Shown here: positions 20,630-32,269 of the stretch, in pieces
Layout: each line of letters starts with the position of its first letter
How positions within the stretch are numbered: position 1 is the first letter of the stretch
NCBI GenBank assembly: GCA_026119855.1
Contig: JAOWBW010001131.1
Coordinates: 1-64,000, forward strand
Reading direction: 5' to 3'
DNA length: 64,000 nucleotides
Source of the DNA: Campanula takesimana
Lineage: Eukaryota; Streptophyta; Magnoliopsida; Asterales; Campanulaceae
Program-made: the position numbers and the translations under genes
The notes under the pieces: generated by a model
The model's database searches: none
What the model was told of the DNA's origin: nothing
Seen by the model: the letters and a program-made list of their open reading frames with translations, nothing else

Positions 20630-21346
20630 GAAGCCTGGAGCTCAAATTTCTCATTTTTCCTTCAAGTCAAATTTCACCCGTCCCACAAGTAGGAGTAACT
20701 TTCTACTAACAAACTAATAACTTTGCAATGCCAAGGAGTACTAAACAAGATTTAAACCATTACTTTCAAGTTCTTTCAACATTTTACACAGAGGGTTAAT
20801 ACTCCCTTTGTCCCAAAATTACAAGTATCACAAAAATCACCCCAAACACGAAATTGACAAGCACAAGTATCAGGAATAACATATATGCATGTTATTACAA
20901 GCAAGGGGGAGCTAATAACTTACCTAGTCCAAAATCAAGTTCACCCAAATTAATTTATGTTCGGCAGGAAACGCTCTATTCAATGCCACGAATATTTATC
21001 CGGGATCAGAATCAAGAATGGAGGGATAATTAAACACGAGGAGTCGAGAATAGGGTAAACCCTAAACCTAGCTTTTCTTCACACAGAGAAAACGTAAAAA
21101 ACTAATTTGGGGAAGAACATCCCAGGCAACAAACAAGATATACTTTCAACTTTCAAGAAATGACAACTAGGCCCCTCAAGTTTCACTTTTAACAAAAAGG
21201 CCCCTAAAGTCATATTTTCACAAATGACCCTAAAGTCAAAACTAGACATTTAACCACTTTAATATTCTAAAGCAGTTAAGAAATTAACTCAAGTAAAACT
21301 AGCACATAATATGCAAGTTCAAGAATTTAACAAGCAAGTCAAATAT
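20630..21346. other. No gene seen
   Basis: A/T-rich sequence with no convincing frame. It may belong to an element truncated against the copia remnant to its right. Confidence 0.4.
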
Positions 21347-21960
21347 TTAACAAGAATAAGGATGGGCGTTACAAGTACAACCAAAAGTTCGTAAAATAGA
21401 ATAATCAACAGGCTTACCAGTCCATACCTCATTAGGAACTTTAAGGCCAATACCGCCGTGAGGTCCGCAATAAATTAAGTAACATGGTGTAATAACCGCT
21501 TCTGCCCAAAATCGCTTAGACAAGCCAGCATTGGAGAGTATGCGCCTTTCCCTCGTAAGCAATGTGTAATCTCAATCTCTCTACAAATCTCAATCTCTCT
21601 ACAAAACCATTATCTGTCTGGTGTTTTTTTAGCTTCTTCCCTGTCTGATTCTCCACTAACATCTTCCATGCTCTAAAGTTCCTTATAGCCTCACTCTTAT
21701 GTTTCATGATAATCATCCAATTCTTCCTTGAATAATAATCAACCATAGACAAGAAGTATATGTACCCCCTTAGTGATTCCTGACGAGAAGGTCCCCAACA
21801 ATCTGAGTGGATTTAATCCAGAACGCCTTTTGTGTTATGTATGCCCTTGAGAAAATTGTTTCTTTTCATCTTCACTAGCACACAATTCTCACAAAATTTA
21901 AGATCCTTGATCATATGGCCACAAAGAAAATCTCTCTGCTAACTCTTGCATCCCTCGAAT
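21347..21960 (-). pseudogene. copia integrase fragment
   Basis: The minus strand shows a zinc-finger part with FCENCVLVKMKRNNF, a core starting MVDYYSRKNWM (first catalytic Asp), HQTDNG (second Asp), and LTRERRILSNAGLSKRFWAEA plus TYCGPHGG-like blocks. The frame shifts between the second Asp and the third part. It matches the Ty1/copia integrase family. Confidence 0.82.
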
Positions 21961-22139
21961 GCTTATGTGCCCGAGCCTGATGTGCCACAGCTTAGACATA
22001 TTTCCCTCATTCACTTATGATGATGCAACAATAGCTGACCCAACAAGCGTCCTTCTTTAGAGGAAATATAAGGAGCCCCGCTCAAGGCCTCTAGTACAAC
22101 TTCTGAACTGTTACAAACACTGATTGCTGCACCTTTACC

Positions 22140-22450
22140 TTTGAAACTATACCCTTTGCTGTCTAACTAACTAATATAAATCAGTTTCTTTGTATAAGTG
22201 GAATGTGTCTAACCTCGTTTAAAGTGACAAACCTACCATCTTGAGTCCTTACCTTAATTGAACTAATACCGACAACCCTGGATATTGCACTATTGGCCAT
22301 GAAAATATCGCCACCATCCTCGTGTCAATAGTTAGTAAACCATTCCCTCCTAAGACTAATATGATAGAAGGATCCAGAATCTTTAATCCACGTATCTGAC
22401 GTGCATACAGATTCTTCTATTACTAGAGCATAATCCTCATATGAACAGCA
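22140..22450 (-). pseudogene. copia aspartic protease fragment
   Basis: The minus-strand reading gives WIKDSGSFYHISLRREWF, with the catalytic DSG intact, followed by VVGISSIKVRTQDG and LNEVRHIP. This is the usual copia protease pattern. An in-frame stop follows the WF block. Confidence 0.75.
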
Positions 22451-22503
22451 ACCTTTGGCCATCATTACCTTACCTCTGATAGGAGCTTCGCCTCGCTTCT
22501 TTC

Positions 22504-22905
22504 TCAGACAATCAAATTTCCAATATCCCTTATATTTGCATAAATTACAGACATCCCCAGGTTTAGACCACTCTTGTTTGAAGAATTACCTTTGTTGTTC
22601 TTCTTCGCACTAGAACCCTTATTACTACTACTAGCAACCATATCAGATGGCTGGGTATCTGTCCCATTCCCACTAGCCTTTCGGCGTAACTCCCTCATCT
22701 TGAGAGAACTTTTCACTTGCTCTAGAGTGAATTCGTCTTTACGATTTATGCATAAATCGCTATAATGTTCATAAGACATAAGTAAAGACACTAAAAGCTG
22801 CAAAGTTGCATCCTCATCATCCACTTTAACATCTATATTACGTAGATCAAGTAAAATATATGTAAACCTATAAAGCTGATCATTAATGGGCTTACCTTCT
22901 GTCAT
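22504..22905 (-). pseudogene. copia gag fragment
   Basis: The 133 codons on the minus strand carry the LLVSLLMSYEHYSDLCINRKD block and EFTLEQVKSSL typical of copia gag (UBN2 domain). The nucleic-acid knuckle follows in another frame as CNLCKYKGYWKFDC, in which the His is Tyr. One frameshift therefore separates core and knuckle. Confidence 0.82.
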
Positions 22906-23351
22906 ATTTTAATCAAACAAATTCTTTTTCAGGTATAACTACTTGGTCAATGATCAGGTCAGGTACATATCTTCCAATTGTAACCATAAAACGCTTCCGG
23001 AGTCCGTTCCTACAACATTGATTAAAACCTCATCATTCAATTGTCTGATGATCTTTGCATGAGCCTTCTGATCTTAACTCTTCAATGTTGCGATCTCCTT
23101 GCAGCAGCTTGCTTATCCTTCTCTGATAATTCTACCGTAGGGGTAGATGTTGTTGCGACTGCCTTACCATTGGATCCTGACGATTCCTAGTTGCAATCTC
23201 CAACGGTTCACATAAATATTTGTCCACCAACAAAACCTTCATCTTGATCTGCCAGAGAGAAAAACTATTCTTCCTATTAATCTTGTCGATCGATTCTGCT
23301 CCATGACCCATCTTCTCGTTTTCTGCAGCGTCCCTGAATCTCTAACTAGCC

Positions 23352-23365
23352 AGACTCTGATACCA
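23352..23365 (-). promoter_or_regulatory. copia primer binding site
   Basis: TGGTATCAGAGTCT on the minus strand, next to the LTR. Confidence 0.8.
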
Positions 23366-23886
23366 CTTTCTAGAGCAATAAACAAGACTTGATGAGAAAA
23401 TTAAATCAAATAGAAAAACAAAGATTTATGTGGTTCCCCAACTTGGGTAAGTCTATGGGGAGGGGAGAGAACATTATTATCAATCTGGAGAAACAAGTAC
23501 AATAAAATCACCTTGATCTACCTTCCACGGATTTTGGTGACAAAATTCCTAACTGTGGCACTAGAATTCTGTATTCTATATCTATGATTTTTGTGATAGG
23601 ATGACTAACCTAGTTATACTAATCAAATCCTAACCCTGAAGACAGAAGGAATAGATTTTATTAATCCCTAACAATAATTCCTAACTCTGAAACAATAAAG
23701 AGTACAAAAGTCCTTGTCCCAAAAGACTAACTAATAATCTCTAACTCTGAAAGCAATAACAAATACAAAATTCCTTGTCCCAAAATATTGCAATCCATTT
23801 ACTACTCCACCTGCCTCGGAATTACAAAATCTCCGTTGTATAAACCTATAAGTCAGCATCCTAACTTCAAAGACATTATTCCAACA
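23366..23886 (-). repeat. copia 5' LTR (minus strand)
   Basis: The outer end reads TGTTGGAATAATGTC on the minus strand, a common copia LTR start. The inner end at the primer site has decayed and lacks a clear CA. Confidence 0.65.
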
Positions 23887-24010
23887 GATAGAGGAAGGCG
23901 GAGGGCGACCAAACTGTGATAAAGAAGAAAGGGTGGCAGAAGGGGTTGAGGATGAACGCGAGGGTGGTGAAAAGGATTGTGGGGTTGAAGGGTAGATGGC
24001 GACTGAGAAA

Positions 24011-24012
<2 letters not shown>

Positions 24013-24051
<39 letters not shown>
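24013..24051. repeat. (AT)n microsatellite
   Basis: About 19 uninterrupted TA units. Confidence 0.95.
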
Positions 24052-24055
<4 letters not shown>

Positions 24056-24169
24056 GTTGGTGAAAAGGGTTATGGTGTTGACATGTGGACAAACTAAAGA
24101 GAAAGCTTGCATTTGGTGATGCCACATCAAACATACCCTCATAATTGTGTGACTTTTCAATTTCTTTTT

Positions 24170-24296
24170 CTTAGCTAATAGTATTAGCTAATAATATTAG
24201 TTACTATATAGGGTAACTATTATAGTTAACTAATATAGTAACTATTACTAATAATAGTAATAGTTACTATAATAGTTAACTATTACTATTATAGTA

Positions 24297-24338
<42 letters not shown>

Positions 24339-24610
24339 AGTTAACTATAGTAATTACCTTATATAGTAAATAATATTACTAGCTAATACTATTAAGCAAA
24401 TAATAGTTAACTATTAATAGTTAATCATTATTATAGTTAATATTTATATTAACTATTATAGTTAATTATTAAATAAACTAAATATTAATATTAATAGTAT
24501 TATTTAATCATACTATATATATTAATTATTATTCTTAATAGTCGTATTAGTTAATCATAATAGTTATTATATAAATTAACTATTATTAGTAGTATTAGTT
24601 AATCATTATA
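24170..24610. repeat. A/T-only palindromic tract with (TTA)n
   Basis: The stretch is made almost only of A and T and of the words TTAACTATTA, TAATAGTTA and TAGCTAATA in both orientations. A pure TTA run lies at about 24298-24335. It has no coding capacity and would fold on itself extensively. Confidence 0.85.
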
Positions 24611-24615
24611 CAATA

Positions 24616-24872
24616 CTCCCTCTGTCCTAGCTCACTTGAGACCTTTTGACCAAAACTGGTCAACTTAAGGTCGGTTTGACCAACACTTTATAGAAATATT
24701 TATGATCCGAACAAAAATTAAAAAAATGTAAATGACCACCATTAAAAATCATCTCAATAACAATTTCTAAAAAGTTTTTTGGAACATAAATATTTCTATA
24801 AAGTGTTGGTCAAACCGACCTTAAGTTGACCAGTTTTGGTCAAAAGTCTCAAGTGAGCTGGGACGGAGGGAG
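24616..24872. mobile_element. Foldback MITE with very long inverted repeats
   Basis: It is flanked by TA. The ends CTCCCTCTGTCC and GGACGGAGGGAG extend into inverted repeats of about 105 bp on each side, almost perfectly matched, with a short A/T centre. This is a Stowaway-like pattern. Confidence 0.9.
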
Positions 24873-24903
24873 TATATGTTAATATTTACTATTAATAGTA
24901 CTA

Positions 24904-25203
24904 TCTCCGTCCGAGAGTAAGAGTCCTACTTTCTATTTTGGTATATCCAAGAGTAAGAGTCTCTTTAAAAAATGACAAATGATGGGAAAGAATGAATTGT
25001 GTTTTTGACAATTTTGTCTCTCTAATGCTTTTATAATTAAAAAAAATACCAAAATTACTAACTTACATTTTGTGCACTTGCACTATGAATAGTGTTTTGG
25101 ACATCTATGCTCTCAATCCACTTGCAATGTTTACCCATTTTCTATTGTTTTTCTAATAAGTGTGCGCAAGTAAGGTATGACTCTAACTCTAGGACGGATG
25201 GAG
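24904..25203. mobile_element. MITE
   Basis: TA-flanked, with ends TCTCCGTCCGAGAGTAAGAG and the complement near CTCTAACTCTAGGACGGATGGAG. Confidence 0.75.
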
Positions 25204-25225
25204 TATTAATTAATCATAATAGTTA

Positions 25226-25521
25226 CTCCCTCCGTCCCAGAGTAAGAGTCCTACCCCCAAATCTCACGCTTATTAAGAAAAGTGCTTAAAATGAATAAAC
25301 AATTGCAAGTGGGTAGAAATCAAGAGAGAGAGAGAGTGTAAAATTACATTCTACTCCTATAGGCCAAGAGAGACAAGGAGAAGTTTTTCTGTAAATATAG
25401 CAACTTTATAATGGCATATGTAAAAAAGACACTATTCAAATTTTGCCATTTTAGGAATAGGACTCTTACTCTGGGACGGACTAAAAAAGAAAATAGGACT
25501 CTTACTCTTGGACGGAGGGAG
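25226..25521. mobile_element. MITE, same family as its left neighbour
   Basis: TA-flanked, CTCCCTCCGTCCCAGAGTAA at the left and TTACTCTTGGACGGAGGGAG at the right. The right terminus is partly doubled (two AGGACTCTTACTCT...GGACGGA copies). Confidence 0.8.
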
Positions 25522-25523
25522 TA

Positions 25524-26570
25524 CTATATATGTTAATTATTACTATTAATATTATTAGTTAATAAAATTATTATTTTACTAATATGATTAGATGTACATT
25601 ATAGACTTTTATATTTATTAATCATAATATGAATATATAATCTAAAATCATTCATTGGACAATAGCTAATATTATTAGTCAATCATCTATAAAATTAAAA
25701 GTTAATTTATAACAATAATAAATCATTTTTATATTCAAATTTCAATCATCATAATAAATACAAATTATGTACAACAAAAACTAAATTTTGGTAACACGAT
25801 TCTCTTACATTTGTAAGCAAACGTTTTAATTCATATACAATATAATTATATTAAAAAAATATTTTATTATTTTATTAAATAAAAACATAAAAAAATGACA
25901 AATTAGTTTCCCGTGCAAAGCACGGGTTACCCACTAGTGAGAAAGAAAGAGAAATAAGATGTAGGTTATGATAAATGATTTCTAGGGGAATTAATTGCAT
26001 TAATATTCCCTTAAACTATGAGATAATGATGCATTATAGTAATTAATTTCTAGTCTTAGAATAAATGTCAACAATGGCCAAATTTAGGGTAAAAAACTTA
26101 ATGAAAATTAGTTAAATAAGGCCATTTGATTAATTTTTTGTTTAATTTTTAACAAGTTTATTGACGGAGTAACCATATTTTAAAATATATAAAAGTTTAG
26201 TGAGGATATTAGGAAACAAAAAGTACAGTGAGCATAATTTGAAATAGGCCATAGTTCAGTAACCAAAATAAAATTTTGTTTTTCTTTCCAAATGACAAAG
26301 GGTGTTCAGGTATTGACATGTTGCACACTTGTTAGATAATGAAATGATCATATCTTGTGTTTAGGCTAAAATGGCAAGTTGGTTTTTTCTTTGTATGTTT
26401 GTTTGGTTATTAAAAGTGGTTGTCGCTAATTCGGTAATGAAAACCTCCCACTTTATTTACCAGTAAAAGTATCCCATCTTGTACACCTTTCGTTTCATAA
26501 TAAAATAAAGACCAAGAATAGCTGGAACAAAGATATAAAGAAAAATTGTATATATTTAAATATATTAATA
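25524..26570. other. No gene seen
   Basis: A/T-rich intergenic DNA. The words TTTCCCGTGCAAAGCACGGG at about 25909-25928 form a perfect small hairpin, CCCGTGC/GCACGGG. Confidence 0.5.
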
Positions 26571-26799
26571 TTCTCTATGTCTCGATTTAAAGTTCTTACT
26601 TTTTTTTTTAGTCTGTCTCAATTTAAAGTTCTTACTTTACACTATTACCTAAATGGAAAATAGGACTCACTTATCATTCTCACAACAAAAACTCTCTACA
26701 CATTTTCTCTCTCTTACTTTACTTTTCACACTCACAACATTTACTTTTTCTTAATCTCGTGCAAAGTCAAAGTAGAACCTTATAGTGGGACGGAGGGAG
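26571..26799. mobile_element. MITE
   Basis: TA-flanked; left TTCTCTATGTCTCGATTTAA, right TAGTGGGACGGAGGGAG. The left end is followed by a second partial copy of itself. Confidence 0.65.
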
Positions 26800-26801
26800 T
26801 A

Positions 26802-28240
26802 ATATAATAGTTATTGTTAGTATGAAAAAATTGTTAACAGAAAAAAAGTGGGTATAAAATAACAGTAAATAATTGTTGTGCGTATAACATGTGAGTAAAC
26901 TTTGAAAAAATAAATATTATAAAATTTTTATTTTTAATAATGTGTCTTATTAGTGGAAACTCAAAGAAAAAATTTGTGCCCTTTATATTTAAAACAGATT
27001 AAACTTGCTAGTATTATTTAAAAGTACTTGCTTACTAATAAATGCTACATTCTCTTTTTTATTTAACAAAATAAAGTTTAATAATGCTATTTAGATAGGT
27101 ATTTTTTTTAGTATATCCATGCTTTAAATTATTATATTAAATAGTCCTTTGGATAAATACGATAGTATTTAAATATTTAATGTATGTAATTAAAAGAGTG
27201 ACTCATTTATAAACCAAATCTCACACTCAGTCAAATGTATAATTCAATCTCTCTCTCTCTTTTTTTTTTTTTTTTTTTTTCTGGATATGACTTCAAGCAC
27301 ATTTGATCAAGGTAATGGCCAACAACCTTCTGTATATCAACCTGAAGAGGTTTTAGATAGCAACAATAAAGCCTTCTGGATATGATTAACAACGACATTT
27401 AAACAATGTCATTGCCACAAACCTTACCTTCTGGATATCAACCTCAAAGTGTTTTGGATATCAATAATAAAGGTTTTTTGGTATGATTTAACGAACAACA
27501 AGATCATAGCAAACAAGCATCAATAGGTGCTGCATTTTATATTGCTAACTAGAACCTTTGAGACTAATAGCCAGAATTTTTTAGACTAATAGGTAGAACT
27601 TTTGAAACTAATAGTTAGAAGGTTTGTTTTCAAAGGAAGAGACCTACAAAACTTACCTTGGCTTTGCCTCTTGATAAGTGTTTAAAAACCCCCAAAACAC
27701 CATTTAGGCACTCAAATAGGCTTTTGAAGTTTTTATAAACGAAGTGTTAACAAATGGTCAGTGCCAGTGTTTAAGATGACCATTTATTGTGTTACAAAGG
27801 ACCAATTCGTGTGTTGAAAGCTGCTAGATGGTATAGAAAAGTTTCAATTATTTGCAAAAATGTCACCGCGCTTTTTTTAAATTTTTTTTAATAATTTACA
27901 AAAATACCATCGTATTTTAAAAATACATTTTTTTAAAATTACTAAAAACAACTTGTTTTTCAAGAGAGTCACTCGGACAAATTAGGTATTATGCTTGTTT
28001 GTTACTCAAGTGATTCTTCTTATGTTGTTTCCAAATGACAAGGTTGATTTTTTCGTCTAATGTTTGTTTGGTTATGGTTAGTTGGTTGCTAAAGGAGGTG
28101 GTTCCAGTTAGATTTGGTGGTGCCTATTCCTTCGACAAAAAAAAATGACGTGAAACTAGATGCACGGGGTCCCCCGAATTTTTTTTGAGCAATACCGGTA
28201 CAGAATAAGAAAAAAACAGAGGAACATTAAGTGGGACGGA
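26802..28240. other. No gene; short tandem duplication at 27279-27488
   Basis: Mostly A/T-rich DNA. Two diverged units of about 104 bp (27279-27385 and 27386-27488) share CTTCTGGATAT, ATATCAACCT and AATAAAG words. The first can be read as a short open stretch, but nothing identifies it. Confidence 0.45.
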
Positions 28241-28244
28241 GTTA

Positions 28245-28310
28245 GTACCTTTAGTGCGTCGTAGCATGACTGTTTTCAAGATTACCTGTAGCTTTAATTC
28301 TGCCATGTTC
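28245..28310 (-). pseudogene. SNF2-helicase-like exon fragment
   Basis: The minus strand reads KLQVILKTVMLRRTKGT. This resembles the LQ-x-x-L-x-x-(I/V)MLRRTKGT motif of plant SNF2-family helicases of the CHR27/28 type. The likeness stops at 28245, where a CTCCGTCCCACTT MITE-like sequence begins. It is too short to be certain. Confidence 0.4.
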
Positions 28311-28339
28311 TCTCTGATGTCAAGGCATATTTCACAACC

Positions 28340-29155
28340 CCTCTGATGCCAATGCATTTTTCAAAAGCCAGCATATAAACTACTTTCAACAAAAACAAAT
28401 GGAGATGCTTATATCAGCTACATTCATCTTTCCAGATAAAGAGAAAAAGTTTCAGCTCCAAACATGACATATCAATGAAGTGCAAAAGTGTAAACCATTA
28501 CAAATTAACAAAAACAACCCCTCTGTATTCTCAATTCTTTTCTCTTCACTTTGAAATTAACAAATCTTGACTTGTAATTCCCAAATTGTTTTTTTTTTTC
28601 CCTTCAAATTAAATGATTTGGGTTAAGGGTTTATCCATGGGTAAAATCGATTGCTTTAGCACCAAAATTTCCATCGATTGTTCAATCCAAGTTAGCACCA
28701 ATCCAAGTTAGCACCAAAATCAAGACGAAATTCATGAAGAAAATCAAGTGAAATCAATTTTAGGGGTTAGGGTTTACCTGTTATGAACCGAAAGTATGGG
28801 CCCGGTGCTCCAGCCTCCGGCGAGGTCCTCAGGTCCGGCTTCCGATCGCCGTCGCCGTAAAACTTTGGTTGATCGCCGTCCCCCTCTCCTCTGCGTCGCG
28901 GCGTCACCTCTCAGTCTCTCCTTCGTACAATCGTCTTCTTCCGACGAAACACTCTTGCGGCAAACTAATGAGATAAGTGTGGGTTGGTTGTGTAAAAATT
29001 GAGCTTATATATCTAGGGTTTTGTGTAAATTTTGAGGGGGGTTAACTGAAATTTTTGAGGGGGTTAAAGTGGGTATAGACGGAGAAGTGAGGGGGTCAAT
29101 TTTTTTTTTTTTACCGGTGCCTAGGCACCGTTAGGCACAAGGGTGAGTCCGCCAC
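28340..29155. other. Possible transposon with GC-rich interior
   Basis: Bases 28796-28960 form a GC-rich island (CCGGCGAGG, GATCGCCGTCGCC) in A/T-rich surroundings. The right edge, GGTGAGTCCGCCACTG, resembles the AGTGGCGGA termini of a common plant hAT-like family. No left terminus was found. The open frame over the island is not recognisable. Confidence 0.35.
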
Positions 29156-30112
29156 TGGGTGGTTCCTAATTAGGTGCAAGCTACTTTGCTTGTCTCCTCC
29201 TCCCGAAAGGAGAGGTACACTGGTAAAGCTAAGTCTCACTTTCAGTGCACGTTAAAATTCGATCCTTCTCCTTGTTTACTTATGGCGTGGACATCGTAAA
29301 AAAAGAAGTATCATAGCTTAATTTCACTACCCACTCTTTGGACAATTATCATTGTCACATTAGTCTTGCGGTTTACATTCAGATCACAGGTTCATTATTT
29401 TGAAAAACAATATACGGATATTTTTATCTCCTTCAATAAAGTAATTTTTATTTATTATTAATCACAACTTTTTGATAATCACAATTAAATCACTAAAATT
29501 ATTTACATAGGACCAAATAAGATAATTCCTACATATAAATAATAAATTAAAATACAATAATCCCCTAATTTAAATTAATAATTACTAGTAACCAACAATC
29601 ATAAATTTACAAGCGTAATATGTGAAAGAACAAAATAAATTCCTTAGTGAGCTGAATTGCTGAAAGCACTCCATTAAATCCGTAAATTATGTACACCCTC
29701 AGACTTTGTTTTTGCCACGTTTGAATTTTTCAGTCAACTCAAGTAAACTTTGACCAAGCATTAAAGTCAATCTAGTCCGCGTAAAAAAAATTAGAAAGTG
29801 TTAATGATAATTTACAAAAATAATTTATTAATAACAATTTTTAAAATCTCATCTGGATGAATAGATGACATTAATATCTGGTCAAAGTTTATTTGTGTTG
29901 ATTAAAAATTTAAACATAACCAAAATAAATGAGATGGAGGGAATAATTAATCCATTTCACCAGTGGAATACTTGGAAATGGGGTCACCTTTTTCTTTTTG
30001 GTCAAATTAAGCCTATTGGATAACTTTTTTTCGAAACTAGCATATTGGATAACTTAAAAGGAAGAATTAGCCATTTTCCAAGACAATTGCGGCTACCAAT
30101 GGAAATGATATA
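29156..30112. other. No gene seen; one weak MITE
   Basis: A/T-rich. Bases about 29694-29943 have MITE-like ends (TACACCCTC... and GAGATGGAGGGA), but they are diverged. Confidence 0.4.
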
Positions 30113-30359
30113 ATCCCTTTATTCTAGAAAGATATTCCTATTTTTATGTTGTTACTACGAATGAAATTTGAGAAATAATTAAATATATTTTTAATTATTC
30201 TAATGAAAATTCAAAAATTGTTATTGATACACCATTATAAATACTATTAATACCAATTTTTAGATTCACACGAAGATAACTAAAAGTAGCCTTAATTATT
30301 GCTCAAATTTCCTTCGTAATAACAATAAAAAAATAAGACTATCTTTACGAGACAGAGAG
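30113..30359. mobile_element. MITE
   Basis: TA-flanked; left ATCCCTTTATTCTAGAAAGA, right ATCTTTACGAGACAGAGAG, with complementary interior arms. Confidence 0.65.
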
Positions 30360-30656
30360 TATCATATATATGTACCACAAATAGTGGAACTTGCATCACC
30401 AATTATCAATTCCACACAATAAATATTAGGATAAAGAATAAGACCATCATGATAAGGTTTTCAACCCTACACCGACAATTAATTGTTTATCATAACCAAA
30501 TGGCAAAAGGATTAGGATATTCCCATGTTTTGTCTAATTTTTGGGAGAATATTCTTGACCTTTTGTTTTAAAAATTGAGATTAATATTTTATCTCTTAAT
30601 GCAATTTAGTACATAAGATTAGATAGTATTTAAAAAATAATATGATGTTTGTTTTG

Positions 30657-30816
30657 ATTCGAGTAGACCCCAACATTATTGGGTGAAGAACTTTTTTAAA
30701 AAAAAAAAAGAAAAGAAAAAAGAAAAAACATTATTGGGTGAACTTGTCCACATTAGGCAATTTAAAGTCTCTGTGTTCAACAAAAACATTATTCGAGTAG
30801 ACCCCAACATTATTGG
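30657..30816 (+). repeat. 26-bp direct repeat pair
   Basis: A perfect 26-bp word beginning ATTCGAGTAGACCCC lies at 30657-30682 and 30791-30816. A shortened third copy (ACATTATTGGGTGAA) is near 30727. Confidence 0.9.
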
Positions 30817-30876
30817 ACTTTTTTTCCGATTGGAATTGACTTTTTTCGATTGAAATTGGAGAGCTTTTTTGTAGTA

Positions 30877-31033
30877 GTCGTGACCAACAGCCATCAGCGG
30901 ATTTCTTGGCAGCACACCCGGTCCCCGATACCTCACCTTTGACGGCCGCCGTTCACCGGGGCTTCGGTCGGCGGCCCCCTGTAATCAGGTCACCTTACCA
31001 ACGAGCCGACAGCTGATGGCTGTTGGTCACGAC
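30877..31033. repeat. Perfect 22-bp inverted repeats around a GC-rich insert
   Basis: Bases 30877-30898 (GTCGTGACCAACAG...) and 31012-31033 are exact reverse complements. They enclose 113 bp, of which about half is plastid rRNA-like. The arms would form a strong hairpin. Confidence 0.95.
30941..30996 (-). other. Plastid 23S rRNA fragment (NUPT)
   Basis: Minus-strand blocks GGTGACCTGAT, then ACAGGGG, then CGACCGAAGCCCCGGTGAAC and GGCGGCCGT match, from memory, the conserved plastid 23S rRNA stretch just before the AACTATAACGG site. Flanking bases do not continue the match. It is a nuclear scrap of organelle DNA, not an RNA gene. Confidence 0.65.
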
Positions 31034-31632
31034 CAAGTCTCCCTACTATGCCTTGAAGAGGAATCGGGGTCGCGATCCCGCGAGGGGGAGCTACCTCTAA
31101 AAACCCGTCCTGATATTGGACGGATGCTCAGTTGTAATGTTTCCAAATTTTTCCAGGTGTACGATTCTATTTGAAGTGGAGAATTTTGTAAAATCTCTAC
31201 CAACATTTGTGAGTTCAGTGTCCTATTTATGGGCCACAAAGCCATTTCGGGCTTGTGGTAAGCCCAACTGACCCAGCATAATTGTGCTCACTCATTCATA
31301 ACTCAGTGTGTACTTGTAGTGTTCGCATTGTTAGAATTTCATGATGATTTGATTAAAGTGAGAGCCACTTTTATTTGATGAATATATATGAAATGAAAAA
31401 TTGACAGAAAAAAATTAGTTTCATTTTTTCAATGAAAGATATAAAATGATGAATGAGTTTTTACTAGTTTTATTGGATACTTGTAGGCTTGGTTATTGTT
31501 CGATTTTGTTCTTTTCACAACGTCACTATCAATTTGGAACGGAGAGAGTAATTATGATGAGCTCTCAGAAGACGGCGGCTGCTGCTAATACTGCGAAGAT
31601 GAGATGATCTCGCTGAAATTGCACTTCTAAAG
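31034..31632. other. No intact gene; possible exon remnant near 31552-31632
   Basis: An ATG at about 31555 opens MMSSQKTAAAANTAKMR and then stops. Another frame over 31611-31660 reads LAEIALLKKVEHANLCL into the duplicated flank. This may be the decayed 5' part of the gene hit by the gypsy element, but it is unproven. Confidence 0.3.
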
Positions 31633-32151
31633 AAAGTGGAACATGCAAATTTATGCCTGATTAATTTAAACCGTACCTAAAATTTGAGAAAAAGAAACAA
31701 GTATGAAATGCTACAAGAAAACTTTTCAGGTTCAATTACCAACTCAGTAAATTTTTTAGCTAAGCTCTTAGGTGGACATACATTTCTTCATCTAGTGCAA
31801 ATTCCATTGAACTTACAGTTCAAATGGCATGGCACAGACTCATCATTTTATCATACCAAATGAGTACTAACATTTCAAGAAAATATTAACCTCTACATGT
31901 GCAGAAAATTAGGCCCGAGTGGGTTTCAGCCCGGCCTTGTGATATCCTCGGGCTTTGGCCCGCCCAGCCCAGTGCCCTATTAGGGCTTTGAATAGGCCCA
32001 TTTGACCAAAAGGGGCAGGCTCACTTCACATTTTGTTTTCCAGGACAAAATAATGAAAATGTCCCATAAATAAACACTTTCTAGGCCGGGCTGGGTCAAA
32101 GGTCAGCGGCCGGGCTTGGGATAGTAATTTATGTTTGTGGTGCAAGTTTTA

Positions 32152-32238
32152 CTCCCTCCGGAGTCCGGTCCAAATTGAATCACTGAATTTTCTCCTGATC
32201 AAGAGTAAATTCAGACATTCATTTTGAGACAATAAGAT
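32152..32238. mobile_element. MITE remnant, copy B
   Basis: Same element as 537-622, with one base fewer in the left arm. Confidence 0.5.
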
Positions 32239-32264
32239 GTCTACGGAAAAGAAGAGAAAACAGG

Positions 32265-32269
32265 GAAAG
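32265..32269 (+). repeat. Target-site duplication, left (GAAAG)
   Basis: GAAAG directly precedes the 5' LTR and recurs at 43526-43530 directly after the 3' LTR. Five bases is the usual length for plant LTR elements. Confidence 0.93.

Larger units (their letters stand above)
21347..23886 (-). mobile_element. Ty1/copia retrotransposon remnant
   Basis: Read on the minus strand it has an LTR, a primer site, gag, protease and integrase, in the copia order. Reverse transcriptase, RNase H and the 3' LTR are missing, cut off at about 21347. Several frameshifts and stops make it non-functional. Confidence 0.85.

Noticed and set aside
23916..24160. Frames across the (AT)n tract
   Set aside because: They read Tyr-Ile repeats from the microsatellite and have no other support.
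30941..30996. Functional rRNA gene
   Set aside because: Only about 56 bp match and the flanks do not continue the rRNA.
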